64,000 nt of DNA from Bacteroidia bacterium (GTDB lineage: Bacteria > Bacteroidota > Bacteroidia > B-17B0 > Aurantibacillaceae). The notes below the pieces were generated by a model. It was not told the DNA's origin. It saw only the letters and a program-made list of their open reading frames with translations, and did no database searches. Position 1 is the first letter of the stretch. Each line of letters starts with the position of its first letter. Location of the stretch: the NCBI GenBank assembly GCA_018000995.1, contig JAGNIU010000018.1:1-64000 (forward strand). The letters run 5' to 3'. Of this stretch, positions 9,801 through 18,452 are shown piece by piece. The position numbers were made by a program, and so were the translations under genes.

Positions 9801-10613
9801 CCAAATTACAATATTACACCTTCACCAACATCAGGCTGCGCACCTTTAACAACGAATTTCCCTGCGGTTGCCGGTGCAATCAGTTACAATTGGAACTTTG
9901 GTGATGGTAATACTTCAACATCAGCGCCTGTGTTGCACACTTTTGTGAATGTGACCACTGCCAATGTAGTTTATACAGTTCAGTTAATCGCATCTGATGC
10001 GTATAGTTGTGCTGATACAGCTTTTGCACAGGTAACAGTTTTCCCTCAACCGGTAGCTAATTTTCAAATCACACCAACAACAGTTAATATTCCAAATGAT
10101 CCAATTCATTGCACAAATCTTTCAACAGGAACTATAACAAGTAATTATTGGACGTTTGGTGATGGAGGTACATCAACAGCTACAAATCCTGACTACGACT
10201 ATACTACAGAAGGAGAATATCAGGTAACTTTAATTGTTACGAGTTCAAATGGCTGTAAGGATACATTTAGTCTGCCAACAAAAATTATTGTTTTAGAAGA
10301 GGCAAGTGTTGTAATACCAAATGCATTTACACCAAATCCATTAGGTTCGCCAGGAACTACATACAGCGCCACTGATTTAAGTAATGATATTTTTCACCCA
10401 ATAGTGAAAGGGGTCGACAAAGACCGCTACGAATTAAGTATATACTCACGATGGGGTGAACTTTTATTTATGACTAAAGAAACAAATGAGGGTTGGGATG
10501 GCTATTACAAAGGTAAAATCTGCACGCAGGATGTTTACGTTTGGAAATTGAAAGCTATTACATTGGATGGAAAAATAATTAATAAAACCGGGGATGTGTT
10601 GTTGTTGAAGTAA
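6843..10613 (+). CDS. Giant PKD-repeat surface protein with gliding-motility C-terminal domain
   Basis: 1256 residues. A signal peptide (MTKKLLIVFFFLGTFFAKAQ) is followed by about a dozen Ig-like PKD domains, each visible by a W(N/D)FGDG-type motif roughly every 80-100 residues. The last about 95 residues match the gliding motility-associated C-terminal domain (CHU_C, type B T9SS signal): IPNAFTPNPLG, ELSIYSRWGELLF, WDGYYKGK, QDVYVWKL. Such proteins are exported by the type IX system and act as adhesins or gliding and surface-layer components. Most repeats contain paired cysteines (GCSPL near the domain start and GC(T/S/R)DT near the end). It is followed by a PorE-like gene and a PorP/SprF gene at 4-bp and 2-bp spacing, the usual trio for type B cargo. 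Confidence 0.92.
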   Translation: MNMTKKLLIVFFFLGTFFAKAQCPQVFDYLGVPSNKPYFINCSGTGSYLMNIQSPLAWGSYTINWGDGSPNHVAGAYTANSLVPHTYTTIATDTFIVTLMIPSLSCTMTGVVVMEKPVNSSIQIPIGGVTQACAPATLQFINSSTDVSATTTFTWNFGDGSPPVIFNYTNAAQTISHTYSVGTVNCQTAVTLMAMNYCSFGNPTTANFNPIQIYDRDVAAITPDAFVKCLPNTSFTFSNTTTRNCLAQGNTFQRQEEWNFGDYWGMGHDSILPWRPWPPTTPITINYPGIGTYSVVLRDSNLCGVSTRTINVSIIAAPIANFNVPPNPLCQNAPVTFTNTSTTGYFYKWDFGVGAGYVNTSYAPQTFTYTTPGTYTVMNVVYFAAGCSDTAKQVITILPAPTASFVMTPTVGCNTLTAVSFTDVSVSAIAWNWNFGNGNTSASQTPPAQTYTTIGNSVITLTVTGANSCRNIRTSTVTVFQSPVAAFSPTSSCVGSAVTFTDQSTAASTNTITNWNWNFGDGSPTTVLQNPVHTFTANGTYTVTLVVNSAVCSSTLAQNFLVNVKPTAAFTVSPLSGCPTLTVNFTNGSANATSFLWDFGTTPTFTSNATNPVFNYTNSTASAISPTITLIAMTGAGCSDTATQSINVFPKPIASFTVNTTPGCSPLALTFTNTSTGALNYNWDFGDGNNSILTSPVHTYTNATLFAQTFTVQLIATNSNGCTDTTTQVITTFPKPLFTFTMIPASGCSPLNVNFPTIPGAVTTNWDFGDGNTSTSLNPTHTFTNTTLSNLTFTVTLIAQNAFMCVDTAYGMPIVFPKPIANFLRNPVSGCSPLLVNFVNTSTLNVGNNWDFDDGNLSTLTNPAHTFTTNNTSSNTVYNVQLLVISADGCRDSVQKTVTLLPLPQADFSVDTPACSPKILTFTNLSSGANTYNWNFGNSNTSTATSPTQQYINNSGINQTYTVQLIATNAVNCKDTLEVPIVVHSQPNYNITPSPTSGCAPLTTNFPAVAGAISYNWNFGDGNTSTSAPVLHTFVNVTTANVVYTVQLIASDAYSCADTAFAQVTVFPQPVANFQITPTTVNIPNDPIHCTNLSTGTITSNYWTFGDGGTSTATNPDYDYTTEGEYQVTLIVTSSNGCKDTFSLPTKIIVLEEASVVIPNAFTPNPLGSPGTTYSATDLSNDIFHPIVKGVDKDRYELSIYSRWGELLFMTKETNEGWDGYYKGKICTQDVYVWKLKAITLDGKIINKTGDVLLLK

Positions 10614-10616
10614 TCT

Positions 10617-12185
10617 ATGAAATTTTTAATCCGCATACATATTTTGTTGTTGTTAAGCTCTACGGTTTATAGTCAGGCGCCATCACAAAAGCAAATTAAC
10701 AAGCAGTTAAAGGAAGCTGCTTTTTATTTTGATGGTGAAGATTATTTAAACGGACTTAAAGAATACAATAAAGTTCTTGCCTTAGATAAGAAAAACGAAA
10801 CAGCCAATCTAAACGCTCTAATTTGTAAATTGAAATTGGGTCAGTCTGTTGATTCTGTTAAAGCCAACGCCTCAATTATTCAGGATTCTAAATTACCGGA
10901 AACGATGTTTTATTTGGGAAAAGTAAATCATCAGCTAAAGAATTTTGATAAGGCTATCGACTATTTTAGTAAGTACAATCTGATCGACCCTAAAAAGAGA
11001 ACTATAAATGCTGATGAAACCAATCGTATGATTGAAGTTTGTAATAATGCAAAAAAAGAAATTTCTAATCCTCATCGTTCTATAATTACCAATATGGGAG
11101 CGGAAGTTAACTCTCCTTATCCTGATTATGTTCCTGTTATTACTCCTGATGAAAGTGTAATGTATTTTACTTCCCGTCGTGAAGGAAGTTCTAATAATGT
11201 GAAGGATGCTTACGGTAATTATCACGAAGATGTTTATATTAGTTATAACACCTACGGTAAATGGAGCAAGCCTGCAAATATTGGTAAACCAATCAATACC
11301 GAAACACACGATGCTTGTGTGGCATTGAGTCCGGATGGTCAGAGAATGATTGTTTACCGTACTGCACCGGATTTAATCACAGGCGATTTATTTGTAACTA
11401 GATTAATTGAAGGTGTGAATGGAAAAACATGGGGACCGCTTCAAAAATATGGTAACGAAATTAACTCTCAGTTTATTGAAACGAGCGCTTGTTTTAGTAA
11501 TGATACCAGTGAAATTTATTTCAGTAGTAACCGTCCGGGTGGTTACGGCGGAAAAGATTTGTATCGTATAAAAAAATTACCTAACGGACGATGGGCAATG
11601 CCTTTTAATTTAGGAAAAGACATTAATACGCCATACGATGATGACGATCCTTATTTGCATCCTGATGGGATTACTTTGTTTTTTAGCTCAATGGGGCATA
11701 ATACTATTGGTGAGTATGATGTCTTTAAATCGGTGTTAGATCAGGAGACGAATAAATTTTCGAAGGCAGAAAGTTTAGGATATCCTATTAATTCGGTAAA
11801 CAACGATAGATTTTTTGTTTTAAGTGGTGATGGTAAACACGGATATTACTCCTCTGTAAAAGATGATAGTAAAGGTTCATCAGATATATATGTTATTGAT
11901 ACACGTTTTGGTGATAATGATATTATAGTGAAATCGGCTTATATTTATAATGATGGTGTTCCGGGTAAAGCCAAAGTAACTCTATTAGATAGTGAAACAA
12001 AACAAGTAACGGGTGTGTTTAGTTCGAATGCAAAAACAGGAAAGTTTGTTTTGGCCTTGAACCCATTGAAGTATTACAAAATAATTGTAGAAGAGGATGG
12101 TTTTAATACCGTTGCAATGGATTTAGATCCTGTAGCTTTCGAAAAACAGGAAACAGACTTAATTATAAAAATGACAAAAAAATAA
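10617..12185 (+). CDS. PorE-like TPR/PD40-propeller periplasmic protein without OmpA domain
   Basis: 522 residues with a signal peptide ending YSQA (residue 21). Residues about 25-140 form tetratricopeptide-like helices. About 150-430 form a WD40-like PD40 propeller, seen in repeats such as PDYVPVITPDESVMYFTSRR, CFSNDTSEIYFSSNRPGGYGG and PDGITLFFSSMG. Residues about 435-520 form a carboxypeptidase-regulatory-like fold. This matches the T9SS accessory protein PorE (PG1058) except that the peptidoglycan-binding OmpA domain is absent; the protein stops at ITKKMTKK-like residues right after the regulatory fold. Its place between the PKD/CHU_C cargo and PorP/SprF suggests that it helps dock that cargo at the outer membrane. 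Confidence 0.88.
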   Translation: MKFLIRIHILLLLSSTVYSQAPSQKQINKQLKEAAFYFDGEDYLNGLKEYNKVLALDKKNETANLNALICKLKLGQSVDSVKANASIIQDSKLPETMFYLGKVNHQLKNFDKAIDYFSKYNLIDPKKRTINADETNRMIEVCNNAKKEISNPHRSIITNMGAEVNSPYPDYVPVITPDESVMYFTSRREGSSNNVKDAYGNYHEDVYISYNTYGKWSKPANIGKPINTETHDACVALSPDGQRMIVYRTAPDLITGDLFVTRLIEGVNGKTWGPLQKYGNEINSQFIETSACFSNDTSEIYFSSNRPGGYGGKDLYRIKKLPNGRWAMPFNLGKDINTPYDDDDPYLHPDGITLFFSSMGHNTIGEYDVFKSVLDQETNKFSKAESLGYPINSVNNDRFFVLSGDGKHGYYSSVKDDSKGSSDIYVIDTRFGDNDIIVKSAYIYNDGVPGKAKVTLLDSETKQVTGVFSSNAKTGKFVLALNPLKYYKIIVEEDGFNTVAMDLDPVAFEKQETDLIIKMTKK

Positions 12186-12186
12186 A

Positions 12187-13188
12187 TTGAAAAAGATATT
12201 CTACATAATTACATTTTTATTCACCTTACTGGATGTATCGGCGCAAGATCCGCAGTTCACACAGTTTTATGCGGCACCTCAATATTTAAATCCAGCATTT
12301 ACCGGATTAACTACTGAGCATCGCTTTGTAGCTAATTACCGTAATCAATGGCCGGGCGTTCGGAAAACATATCAAAGCGCAATGGCAGCCTACGATTATA
12401 ATTTAAGTGATGTAAGCAGTGGTATTGGTGTTTTCGCTATGCAGGATATAGCAGGAACAGCAGGATTAAAACACACACAAGCAGGATTAAGTTACGCATA
12501 TCGTTTTACGGTTCGTAAGGTAAGTGAAATTAGAGCCGGACTTAGTGTATCATACAATCAAAGAAGTTTAGGTTTTAATAAATTAATGTTTAACGATCAA
12601 TTGGTAACGGGTTCGGCTGTTTCGTTGGATGGCACAACTTACGGACAAAGAAGTTTTGTGGATATTGGTGCAGGTGCATTATATAATAGTGCTAAAGTTT
12701 GGTTAGGTGTAGCGGTTAAACATTTAAACCGACCAAACGTAAGTTTAATTGGTAATCAGGAGCCATTGCCTATGCATATAGGGGTACATGGTGGTTACCG
12801 TTATGTAATTGAAGCAAGAGGAAATTCAAAATCACAATTAAAAAAATATATCGCGGCTTCATTTAATTATAAGCGTCAATTGAAATACGATCAGTTTGAT
12901 GTAGGGCTATATTATTTCCACATGCCAATCAATATTGGATTTTGGTATCGTGGTATTCCATTTAAAAATTATGCACCTGGTTTTGTAAACAATGAAAGCA
13001 TTGCTTTGTTAGTGGGCTTCGAAATCCCTAAACGTAATTTACGTGTGGGTTATAGTTACGATATGACTATTTCTAATTTGGGAATTAATAATACCACCGG
13101 TGCGCATGAAGTATCGTTGGTGTATGAGTACGCTCAGAAAAAGAAAAGAAAAGCCAAACGAGTTTTAGTTACTTGCCCGAAATTTTAA
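12187..13188 (+). CDS. PorP/SprF family T9SS outer-membrane protein
   Basis: 333 residues. It starts at TTG 12187, two bases after the preceding stop. There is no nearby ATG, and the TTG gives a good signal peptide (MKKIFYIITFLFTLLDVSA). The mature start DPQFTQFYAAPQYLNPAFTG is the hallmark of the PorP/SprF family, which forms 14-strand barrels that pair with specific CHU_C-type cargo such as SprB. The rest alternates beta strands consistent with a barrel. The basic tail KKKRKAKRVLVTCPKF is unusual after the last strand. The 3' end overlaps the convergent amidase gene by 20 bases. Confidence 0.93.
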   Translation: MKKIFYIITFLFTLLDVSAQDPQFTQFYAAPQYLNPAFTGLTTEHRFVANYRNQWPGVRKTYQSAMAAYDYNLSDVSSGIGVFAMQDIAGTAGLKHTQAGLSYAYRFTVRKVSEIRAGLSVSYNQRSLGFNKLMFNDQLVTGSAVSLDGTTYGQRSFVDIGAGALYNSAKVWLGVAVKHLNRPNVSLIGNQEPLPMHIGVHGGYRYVIEARGNSKSQLKKYIAASFNYKRQLKYDQFDVGLYYFHMPINIGFWYRGIPFKNYAPGFVNNESIALLVGFEIPKRNLRVGYSYDMTISNLGINNTTGAHEVSLVYEYAQKKKRKAKRVLVTCPKF

Positions 13189-14470
13189 TCTCAGGTTCCT
13201 TAAAATAGTTTACAATGGCCTCGTAATACGATTTGGCTACCAAGTAAACACGCTCAGATGTTTTTACACCGTAATCATTATAGTTGCATACACTTAACAT
13301 GTTGCACTCTTTGGCGTTATCCTGATAAAGACTCTCACCATAAACTAAAGGCGAATTAATGTAACGTGTTAAAATTAAATTTCTACAAAATACGCCTTGA
13401 CAATTTGTACTTAATGTATTGTGCATTAAATAATCCGTGTCGGTTTGTTTAGCTTTTGTGACTTTTAAATTTTTCTCAAATGAATTCATGGTTAAACGAC
13501 TAATAGTTTCTGATTGCTGGACCTGTTTTCCTAACAGTAAACGTAAGAAATGTAATTTATTAGCAGGTTTCGCTAAATCCTTTGTTCCAAATGCGCCACT
13601 AATAAAACACATACTATTATTACGTTGACTGGCGGTTGTCCAAGGTGAATTTTTATCATCTACATTGTAATGAATAATAACTGAAAGGTGAGGATAATAC
13701 GAATTCATCTTTTTTGCCCGCTCCAGTAATTCATAGTCTCTGAAAAAAGCCCAGAATAATTTTTCCTTTGGAAATTGTTTTAGGATTTTATATTTATCAT
13801 CATTTAATTCTTTCTTTTGTTTCAAGCTATCCAATACTTTGTTTCTTCTGTATTTATACCAATCGTTATAGGTTTGATTAAAAGCAGTCATGTTTTCTTT
13901 ATTCCTACTCAGAATTACTTTTGCACCTTGTTCTTCCAACATATTTTTTAAAACCTGCGCGGTTAAAAAAGTTAATTGACCTTCAACTAAAGTTATGGTG
14001 TCTTTTTTTCTTGATTTTTCATTTACTAATTTCACATATTTACCTTCCACCTTCGAATCTTCGTAATTAGAGGAGAAATGTCCGGGGTCGATAGCAATTC
14101 TGATATTTTGTAAGGGTTTAGATGAATTTGATTTTGGCAATTTACTATCGTCATTCATAGTCATAACCAAACTATCGAGTTGTTTTTTCGAGAGTTTATT
14201 TACGCCTTTAAGTTTGTACAATTTGGATTGTTCTGTAAGTGACGAATTCTCAAAAAAATCAGCCAAAACTTTAGTTTCATTGGCATAAACAGCAAATTCC
14301 TTTTCCTTTTTCTCGTTTAAAATGTAAAAAGCATTGCTTTCAAATTGAACGTGATCACTTAAAGCCCCCTTTAAATTCAGGTATTTGTCAAAGCGATGCT
14401 TACAATCGGCTATGGTTTGTGCCATTCCGGTTTGGGCAATAAACAATACTATGGGTATAAGATACCTCAT
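13169..14470 (-). CDS. N-acetylmuramoyl-L-alanine amidase-like exported protein (Amidase_3)
   Basis: 433 residues from ATG 14470, chosen because MRYLIPIVLFIAQTGMAQ is a signal peptide; the upstream in-frame ATG at 14500 lies above the likely -7 element. The zinc-binding signature of amidase_3 is visible: IAIDPGHFSS (His131), a conserved Glu in LVEGQLTFLT (Glu163), and LSVIIHYNVDD further on. The family cleaves the bond between muramic acid and the stem peptide. Here the catalytic domain has long insertions (a Lys-rich segment around 215-245). No cell-wall binding repeats are visible. It is transcribed alone and convergent to the PorP/SprF gene. Confidence 0.82.
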   Translation of the reverse strand: MRYLIPIVLFIAQTGMAQTIADCKHRFDKYLNLKGALSDHVQFESNAFYILNEKKEKEFAVYANETKVLADFFENSSLTEQSKLYKLKGVNKLSKKQLDSLVMTMNDDSKLPKSNSSKPLQNIRIAIDPGHFSSNYEDSKVEGKYVKLVNEKSRKKDTITLVEGQLTFLTAQVLKNMLEEQGAKVILSRNKENMTAFNQTYNDWYKYRRNKVLDSLKQKKELNDDKYKILKQFPKEKLFWAFFRDYELLERAKKMNSYYPHLSVIIHYNVDDKNSPWTTASQRNNSMCFISGAFGTKDLAKPANKLHFLRLLLGKQVQQSETISRLTMNSFEKNLKVTKAKQTDTDYLMHNTLSTNCQGVFCRNLILTRYINSPLVYGESLYQDNAKECNMLSVCNYNDYGVKTSERVYLVAKSYYEAIVNYFKEPEIKISGK

Positions 14471-14475
14471 TATAA

Positions 14476-14483
14476 CAAATATA
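14476..14483 (-). promoter_or_regulatory. Promoter -7 element (TATATTTG) of the amidase gene
   Basis: The minus strand reads TATATTTG, a perfect TAnnTTTG, with only five bases before the ATG at 14470. If transcription starts the usual few bases after this element, the message would be leaderless or nearly so. No good -33 TTTG is visible at the usual spacing. Confidence 0.4.
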
Positions 14484-14536
14484 TGTTTTAGCGCATTCAA
14501 GAATTTTGTAACTTCAAGCTTGTTATTAAAACGACA

Positions 14537-14947
14537 ATGTTAGCAACAGCACAAATAGAACTTATTAAGAAGGAATTCGGCTTCAAAACCTCACGTTCGG
14601 GCGGTAAAGGCGGACAAAACGTGAATAAGGTAGAGACAAAGGTAGAGCTAAGTTTTAATATTTCTAATTCAAAAGTGTTAAATGAAGAACAGAAAGAGCG
14701 TTTGTTACAGAAATTACAGTCGAGAATTACCGAAAGTGGCGAATTAAAAGTGACAGAAGAAAAACACCGTTCGCAATTGGAAAATAAATTGGAGGTGATT
14801 GAGAAGTGCATCACTATTTTAAATAAGGCTTTGCATATTCCTAAAAAGCGAAAAGCTACAAAGCCAAGTAAAGCCAGTAAACAAAAACGGATTGAAGGAA
14901 AAAAGAAAAGAGGAGAAGTAAAACAAAATCGCAGAAAATTATTTTAA
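14537..14947 (+). CDS. arfB: Alternative ribosome-rescue factor ArfB (YaeJ-type peptidyl-tRNA hydrolase)
   Basis: 136 residues. The RF-1 catalytic domain carries SRSGGKGGQNVNKVETKVEL (about residues 19-38), with the GGQ that hydrolyses peptidyl-tRNA. The C-terminal tail from about residue 95 is Lys/Arg-rich (KKRKATKPSKASKQKRIEGK), which in ArfB enters the mRNA channel of stalled ribosomes. The length matches ArfB and is too short for a true release factor. It is divergent from the amidase gene. The following membrane-protein gene starts within 20 bases, so co-transcription is possible. Confidence 0.93.
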   Translation: MLATAQIELIKKEFGFKTSRSGGKGGQNVNKVETKVELSFNISNSKVLNEEQKERLLQKLQSRITESGELKVTEEKHRSQLENKLEVIEKCITILNKALHIPKKRKATKPSKASKQKRIEGKKKRGEVKQNRRKLF

Positions 14948-14962
14948 GAATTGGAACAATTA

Positions 14963-16075
14963 ATGACAAACCTTGAAAAACTTATACAAGGAAAATATTT
15001 CTGGATACTTGCTTTTGTTTTGCACTTACTGGTTCTTTTTGTCTTGTTTTCTAAATTCGGAATTAATACTTCAAACGAGGGAGATAAATATATTAGTATA
15101 GCCCGGCAATTGAATGCAGATAATTTTTCAGATTCATTTAGGTATTTGTGGTTTTATAGTACTTATATTTTATTTCTGACGGCATGTTTTAAAATAGGAT
15201 TGTCAATTTACGCGATTCTCTTTATTCAGTATGTTTTTTCCTTATTTGGATTTTATTATTTCTATAAGCTAATTTCAAAACAATTGTTGCTGTCTGAATT
15301 TTATGCACGATTATGTATTTTGTTGATTGCAACTTGCCCGATCATTCTGTATTGGCAACTTACTTTTTATACAGAAAGTTTTTTCTTGGCTTTAGTGATG
15401 ATGACAACTTATTTAACCATTAGCGCCTCAAACAAAAAACAATATCTAATAGCAGCACTCTTCGCTCTAGCTTTACTATTTTGTAGGGCTGTTGGAATTT
15501 TTTATGTTATAGCTCTGGTTTTTGTTCTGATGAGAGCGAATAAAATGAAATACTCTCTTTTGTTTTTATGGAGCACTTTTGTTTTAGTATTTATCGGCGT
15601 TTTGTTTTTTGTGCCATTACACTTTAAGTATTTTGCGCTTCCTGTCTATCAAGGTTCGATTATTTGTGGTTTCCCTTTGTATCCCAATAATTTTCTCCTG
15701 GAAGGAAATTATACTTTAGCTGAAGTGTATGCGGCGTTTTTGCAGGAGAATAGTTTCAGTACTCTTCTTAATTTGTTCTTTAAAAAGGCCACGTCATTCT
15801 TCACGCTTACTCGTCCTTATTATTCACTTAGCCATAATATTTTAAACGCATCGTATTATGTTTTTATAGTAGGTGGACTCTTTGGTACTTACAAATTGAT
15901 AAAGAATAAAGTCAATTCACTATTTGTAATTTACTTTGTAAGTATATTGCTGTCAAGTTTAGTTATTGTTATTTTGATTTATAACGAGTGGAGCGAACGG
16001 TTTTTGGTACCACTACTACCGTTTTTCATTTTAATTACTTTAATGAGTTTTAGTAAACAAAAAAGTGCTATTTAA
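14963..16075 (+). CDS. Polytopic membrane protein, probable GT-C type glycosyltransferase
   Basis: About 370 residues with roughly nine or ten hydrophobic helices. The first extracytoplasmic loop carries acidic residues in NTSNEGDKYISIARQLN (about residues 34-50), the position of the catalytic acidic motif in GT-C transferases that use polyprenyl-phosphate sugars. PIG-V/GT39-like features such as LYWQLTFYTESFFLALVM support this but do not prove it. ATG 14963 is used; TTG 14951 would add four residues. The 3' end overlaps the MBOAT gene by 11 bases, so it likely belongs with the two following surface-modification genes. The sugar and acceptor are unknown. Confidence 0.6.
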   Translation: MTNLEKLIQGKYFWILAFVLHLLVLFVLFSKFGINTSNEGDKYISIARQLNADNFSDSFRYLWFYSTYILFLTACFKIGLSIYAILFIQYVFSLFGFYYFYKLISKQLLLSEFYARLCILLIATCPIILYWQLTFYTESFFLALVMMTTYLTISASNKKQYLIAALFALALLFCRAVGIFYVIALVFVLMRANKMKYSLLFLWSTFVLVFIGVLFFVPLHFKYFALPVYQGSIICGFPLYPNNFLLEGNYTLAEVYAAFLQENSFSTLLNLFFKKATSFFTLTRPYYSLSHNILNASYYVFIVGGLFGTYKLIKNKVNSLFVIYFVSILLSSLVIVILIYNEWSERFLVPLLPFFILITLMSFSKQKSAI

Positions 16076-17471
16076 TTCCATCATATTCACTATATTTTTA
16101 CCAATAGTATTTGGTATTTACTGGATGGTGCCTGTTAGATTCAGGAATTTATTTCTTTTAGTTGCTTCTTATTTTTTTTACTTCTCCTATAATCCTTGGT
16201 TTTTACTTTTGTTAATTGGCACATCGGGTTTCGATTATTTTTGCGCAAGGCAAATTTCCAATGGCAATCATAAAAAACTATTTGTCGTTTTGAGTGTAGT
16301 AACAAACATAGGTGTGTTGTTTGCTTTTAAATATTTTGTACCTATTGCTAATTATTTTATTGATGAATTTAGCAGGGCGGAATGCGATTACGACTCCAGT
16401 TATTTGCTAACAACTATTATTATTCCGGCCGGTTTATCATTTTACACCTTCCAATCTTTAAGTTATACGATTGATGTTTACAGAGGGAAATACAAGGCAG
16501 CCGATAGGTTTTACGAGTTTCTTCTTTATGTTTCTTTCTTCCCACACATGGTAGCCGGACCAATTGTTAGGTATGCAGATTTAATGCCGCAATTTAAAAT
16601 CGTTCAATTTTTCAAGAATATAGATTGGGAGAGTTTTGCTAAGCTCACCATTTGGGGTTATTTCAAAAAGATTGTCATTGCCGATAATTTGAGTCAACTT
16701 GTTACGCCTGTATTTAATGATGTAAATGCTTTTAATTCATTAGAAATTTTACTCGCCGGTTTTTTATTTGTTGTGCAAGTGTATTGTGATTTTAGCGGCT
16801 ATTCTGATATTGCAACAGGAATCTCAAAATTATTTGGCATTAACTTATCATTGAATTGGAAACGGCCTTTATTATCAAAATCATTACACGAATTCTGGAC
16901 CCGCAATCATATTAGTATCACCACCTGGTTCCGCGATTATTTATATATTTCTTTAGGAGGAAATCGTGTCACTTATGTAAGATGGTTGTTAAATATTTTT
17001 CTGGTATTTGTAATTAGTGGAGCATGGCATGGCGCCAATTTAACTTTTGTTATTTGGGGAACGATGCATGGAGTTCTTTATATAATAGAAATTCTTGTCC
17101 TTAAAAAATGGCCTTCATTTAAAGTGAACAGTTTCTTGGCTTGGTTGTATTTAATCTTTTTTCATGCTATTTCTTTAATGGCATTTAGAGCTTTGTCGGT
17201 TGACGATTTAAGCATAATGTATTCTAAACTCTTTTGTAATTGGAATTTTGAGGGTGGTATTCAAAATATAATTTTACTGAACGACCGCTTGTTTTTTTAT
17301 ATCTGTATTTTTTTAGTTGGGATTTTATTTGCAAAAGAATTAGTTGAAGAATATTCAGGAAAGACTGTATTAAAGCAAAAGCTGAAACCATTATTTTATA
17401 TTTTGATTTTGATTGCTTTGTTTTTAATTGGTGATTTTAATGCTAACGAATTTATTTATTTCCAGTTTTGA
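16065..17471 (+). CDS. MBOAT family membrane O-acyltransferase (AlgI/DltB-like)
   Basis: 468 residues, starting at GTG 16065 inside the previous gene. The AlgI-type features are all visible: MLFNSIIFTIFLPIVFGIYW at the start, SFYTFQSLSYTIDVYRG, FFPHMVAGPIVRY, the HEFWTRNHISITTWFRDYLY segment and the presumed catalytic His322 in ISGAWHGANLTF. MBOAT proteins of this type pass an acyl group, often acetyl, across the membrane to a surface polysaccharide. The following gene is an SGNH-like exported partner, as with AlgI-AlgX/AlgJ or DltB-DltD. The acceptor polymer is unknown. Confidence 0.92.
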   Translation: MLFNSIIFTIFLPIVFGIYWMVPVRFRNLFLLVASYFFYFSYNPWFLLLLIGTSGFDYFCARQISNGNHKKLFVVLSVVTNIGVLFAFKYFVPIANYFIDEFSRAECDYDSSYLLTTIIIPAGLSFYTFQSLSYTIDVYRGKYKAADRFYEFLLYVSFFPHMVAGPIVRYADLMPQFKIVQFFKNIDWESFAKLTIWGYFKKIVIADNLSQLVTPVFNDVNAFNSLEILLAGFLFVVQVYCDFSGYSDIATGISKLFGINLSLNWKRPLLSKSLHEFWTRNHISITTWFRDYLYISLGGNRVTYVRWLLNIFLVFVISGAWHGANLTFVIWGTMHGVLYIIEILVLKKWPSFKVNSFLAWLYLIFFHAISLMAFRALSVDDLSIMYSKLFCNWNFEGGIQNIILLNDRLFFYICIFLVGILFAKELVEEYSGKTVLKQKLKPLFYILILIALFLIGDFNANEFIYFQF

Positions 17472-18412
17472 TTAAGAAAGTAGGTTTATATTTCATCATT
17501 TTTGTAATCGGCATTTTTGCAGTGCGCGAGTTTGTGTATATAGGTATTCGCAAAAACAAACAGGGGATTTTCGAAAAGTTCAACACTATGTTTTTAAAGC
17601 AAAACGCTTATGATGTTTTATTTTTAGGTTCTTCGAGAGCTGAAACCCATTTTAACCCAAGAATTTTTGATTCTGTTACCGGACATTTTTCTTATAATCT
17701 GGGTGTTACCGGTGCAACACCAAGAATTGCTTTTGCCGTTTTGAAAGCGTATTGTTCTAAAAGTAAAACTCCCAAACATTTAATTTTTGATTTAGATTTT
17801 CATTTCTTGAAACACGGTGTAGATACTATTCGTTATTTCCCAAGGTATTTTGCGTATTTAGGAAATGAAGTTTTATTACAAGAGTTTAGTAAAATTGATA
17901 GTCGTTTTAATTCGTTTAAATACAACCCTCTTTATTCCTTGCCTTATTCAAATATCAGAAATTTAGGAGCATCGTTACACGGATGGTTAAATAAAACCGG
18001 AAAGTATGATACCATTTACTATAAAGGTTATGTGAGCGATGTGTTTCAGGACCTCCCAAAAACAAGAAAACAAAGTTCGTTTTACGGATTTATTCATCCG
18101 CTAGAGCGACAATATGTCGACTCAATAATCCAGTTTAGTAAGCAAAATAATATCAATTTAGTACTGGTCAGTTCGCCCATGTTTAAGGGGGCAGAGGAGG
18201 AAATGTTAAATAAAAAAGCAGTGGTATCCCAGCTAAAAAACATCGCTAAAATTAACAAATTGGAGTACTGGGATATGTCGAAAGAAGCCTACAGTAACAA
18301 GCAGGATTTCTTTCTTGATAGCTACCACATGACCGCCTCGGGAGCCCGTTTATTTACCTTAGGATTTGCCTATAACTTTCAACAATATTTTGATAAAAAA
18401 CCCGTTAACTAA
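17468..18412 (+). CDS. Membrane-anchored SGNH-like protein, partner of the MBOAT acyltransferase
   Basis: 314 residues. It starts at TTG 17468, which overlaps the MBOAT stop (TTGA), a translational-coupling arrangement. One N-terminal membrane helix (about residues 4-21) anchors it. The block-I motif VLFLGSSRAETHFNP (Gly54-Ser55-Ser56) and the late D284-S-Y-H287 motif fit the SGNH hydrolase catalytic residues. In AlgJ/AlgX and DltD, such proteins receive acyl groups from the MBOAT partner and transfer them to the polymer outside the membrane. The same job is inferred here from fold and position. Confidence 0.8.
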   Translation: MIKKVGLYFIIFVIGIFAVREFVYIGIRKNKQGIFEKFNTMFLKQNAYDVLFLGSSRAETHFNPRIFDSVTGHFSYNLGVTGATPRIAFAVLKAYCSKSKTPKHLIFDLDFHFLKHGVDTIRYFPRYFAYLGNEVLLQEFSKIDSRFNSFKYNPLYSLPYSNIRNLGASLHGWLNKTGKYDTIYYKGYVSDVFQDLPKTRKQSSFYGFIHPLERQYVDSIIQFSKQNNINLVLVSSPMFKGAEEEMLNKKAVVSQLKNIAKINKLEYWDMSKEAYSNKQDFFLDSYHMTASGARLFTLGFAYNFQQYFDKKPVN

Positions 18413-18452
18413 GAGGGTATTTCCCAAAATATTAACTAAATTTAGATAGTTT

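Noticed and set aside
6843-10613. Periodic repeats that could look like a CRISPR array
   Set aside because: The period is about 80-100 codons in one open frame with PKD motifs; no short palindromic repeats or uniform spacers.
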